Positions 4,769 to 5,907 of a stretch of 5,907 nucleotides of DNA are shown in pieces (the first letter of the stretch is position 1; the number at the start of each line of letters is the position of its first letter). The notes under the pieces were generated by a model. The model made no database searches and had not been told where the DNA came from. It worked only from the letters and a program-made list of their open reading frames with translations. Where the stretch lies: the NCBI GenBank assembly GCA_028276365.1, contig JAPYWL010000065.1, positions 1 through 5,907 of the forward strand, written 5' to 3'. This DNA is from Deltaproteobacteria bacterium (GTDB lineage: Bacteria; DRYD01). The position numbers and the translations under genes are program-made.

Positions 4769-5907
4769 CTAAATATTTAAAACTATACTTTTTAATGTTT
4801 GTAGAGATTTATTTGCCAATAATAATCTTTTTTGCTCTTTAGATAAATTAATTTCGTTATATTCAGGGATTATATTCCAAACAGGATTAATAGGTTGTAA
4901 TTCTCCTTCTTTAGTGGTAATATAATTAATTAGTGCTCCTATAATTGTATTAGTAGGAAATTCTATAAAATTTTTGTTGTTAATATAATTAAAAGCATTA
5001 ATAGCGGCAATTATTCCAGTAGCAGCGCTTGCTAAATATCCCTCTACTCCTATTATCTGTCCTGCAAAAAATATATTACTATATTCCCTTAAATTTAAAT
5101 ACTTACTTAAAACATAATTAGACTGAATGAAAATATTTTTATGAATAGAACCATACCTTAAAAATTCTGCGTTTTTTAAAGCAGGTATTAGTCTAAATAC
5201 TCTTTGCTGTTCAGAATATTTCATCTTAGTTTGGAATCCTACTAATGATAACATAGTGCCTTCTTTATTTTCTTTTCTTAATTGAACAACAGCATAAGGT
5301 CTTTTATTAGTATTAGGATCTTTAAGACCCACTGGTTTCATAGGTCCATAAAGCAAAGTTTTATATCCTCTTTTAGCCATTTCTTCAATAGGTAAGCATC
5401 CTTCAAAATATATATTCTTTTCAAATTCTTTAAATTCAACTATTTCAGCTTTAATTAATTCATTATAAAACAAATCATAATCTTCCTTGGTTAATACACA
5501 ATTAAAGTAATCCTGAGAATCTTCTTGATAACGTGATCCCCAAAATCCCTTAGTATAATCTATAGTTAAAGAATCAACTATAGGAGATATAGCATCAAAA
5601 AAATATAAGTATTCTCTATTTATTATTTTTTTTAAATTATTAAATAATTTTTCAGAAGTTAAAGGACCTGTAGCAATTATAATAGGATTTTTATTATTTA
5701 CGAATTCTTCTATATTGTAAAATTCCTCATTTATAACAGTTAGGTTTTCAAAAGATTTTAAATTTTTATTAATAAATTCAGAAAATAAATTTCTATCAAC
5801 TGCTAAAGCTTTACCTGCAGGTATATAAGATTCTTTTGCTGCTTTTATAACTATAGAATCAAGTAGTTCCATTTCTTTTTTAAGTAATCCAGAAGCATTA
5901 GTTATTT
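4769..5907 (-). CDS. trmFO: TrmFO, folate/FAD-dependent tRNA (uracil-54-C5)-methyltransferase, 5' end outside window
   Basis: The enzyme uses methylenetetrahydrofolate and FADH2 to methylate U54 in the tRNA T-loop (m5U54, ribothymidine). The coding frame runs off the right edge. The ATG at 5872 is internal, because the 11 codons before it read ITNASGLLKKE, the conserved TrmFO segment that leads into MELLDS. About 60 N-terminal residues, with the FAD-binding GxGxxG motif and the first catalytic Cys, lie beyond the window. Counting from Met at 5872, visible family motifs are IPAGKALAVDR (17-27), PIIIATGPLTS (63-73), YLYFFDAISPIV (88-99), SRYQ (113-116) and FEGCLPIEEMAKRG (156-169). Cys159 in the last motif corresponds to catalytic Cys226 of B. 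subtilis TrmFO. Next come LLYGPMKPVGL (173-183), KRPYAVVQLR (190-199), LVGFQTKMK (210-218), FRLIPALKNAEFLRYGS (226-242) and FFAGQIIGVEGYLASAATG (268-286). The C-terminus (LQPINPVWNIIP) is also typical. The gene ends with TAG 5 nt before sua5, and the two probably share an mRNA. Confidence 0.96.
   Translation of the reverse strand, partial: ITNASGLLKKEMELLDSIVIKAAKESYIPAGKALAVDRNLFSEFINKNLKSFENLTVINEEFYNIEEFVNNKNPIIIATGPLTSEKLFNNLKKIINREYLYFFDAISPIVDSLTIDYTKGFWGSRYQEDSQDYFNCVLTKEDYDLFYNELIKAEIVEFKEFEKNIYFEGCLPIEEMAKRGYKTLLYGPMKPVGLKDPNTNKRPYAVVQLRKENKEGTMLSLVGFQTKMKYSEQQRVFRLIPALKNAEFLRYGSIHKNIFIQSNYVLSKYLNLREYSNIFFAGQIIGVEGYLASAATGIIAAINAFNYINNKNFIEFPTNTIIGALINYITTKEGELQPINPVWNIIPEYNEINLSKEQKRLLLANKSLQTLKSIVLNI

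Noticed and set aside
5870-5872. ATG as the true start of trmFO
   Set aside because: Eleven upstream in-frame codons encode a conserved TrmFO segment, so the gene continues past the window edge.

Overview
The window is a 5.9-kb piece of a very AT-rich bacterial chromosome. Lysine is mostly AAA and arginine mostly AGA. The standard code is used: Trp is TGG, and the stops are TAA (five genes) and TAG (one). It is gene-dense and reads as core or housekeeping DNA. I see no transposase, phage gene, CRISPR array, tRNA or rRNA. The species cannot be named from this sequence. TrmFO points to a lineage using folate-dependent tRNA m5U54 methylation (many Firmicutes, Cyanobacteria and others). The HoxU-like protein has both ferredoxin-type 4Fe-4S motifs complete, as in the cyanobacterial bidirectional hydrogenase. 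Three of the four visible start codons lack a Shine-Dalgarno sequence.

Plus strand, left to right: the 3' end of msrA (methionine sulfoxide reductase A, 1-272); a short mscL (mechanosensitive channel, 308-628); a 172-nt gap with a stem-plus-T-tract that could terminate transcription; a hoxU-like iron-sulfur subunit with a strong ribosome binding site (801-1535); and, 29 nt later, a PAS-PAS-GGDEF-EAL cyclic-di-GMP enzyme (1565-3691).

Minus strand, convergent with the above: trmFO (runs off the right edge, 4769-5907), followed after 5 nt by sua5 (3726-4763). Together these look like a tRNA-modification operon, making m5U54 in the T-loop and the threonylcarbamoyl-AMP precursor of t6A37 in the anticodon loop.

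No wholly new system is evident. The most notable points are the hoxU-like gene without its diaphorase or hydrogenase partners beside a PAS-containing c-di-GMP enzyme, a reduced MscL, start codons with no Shine-Dalgarno, and a perfect 16-bp tandem duplication across the hoxU stop codon.
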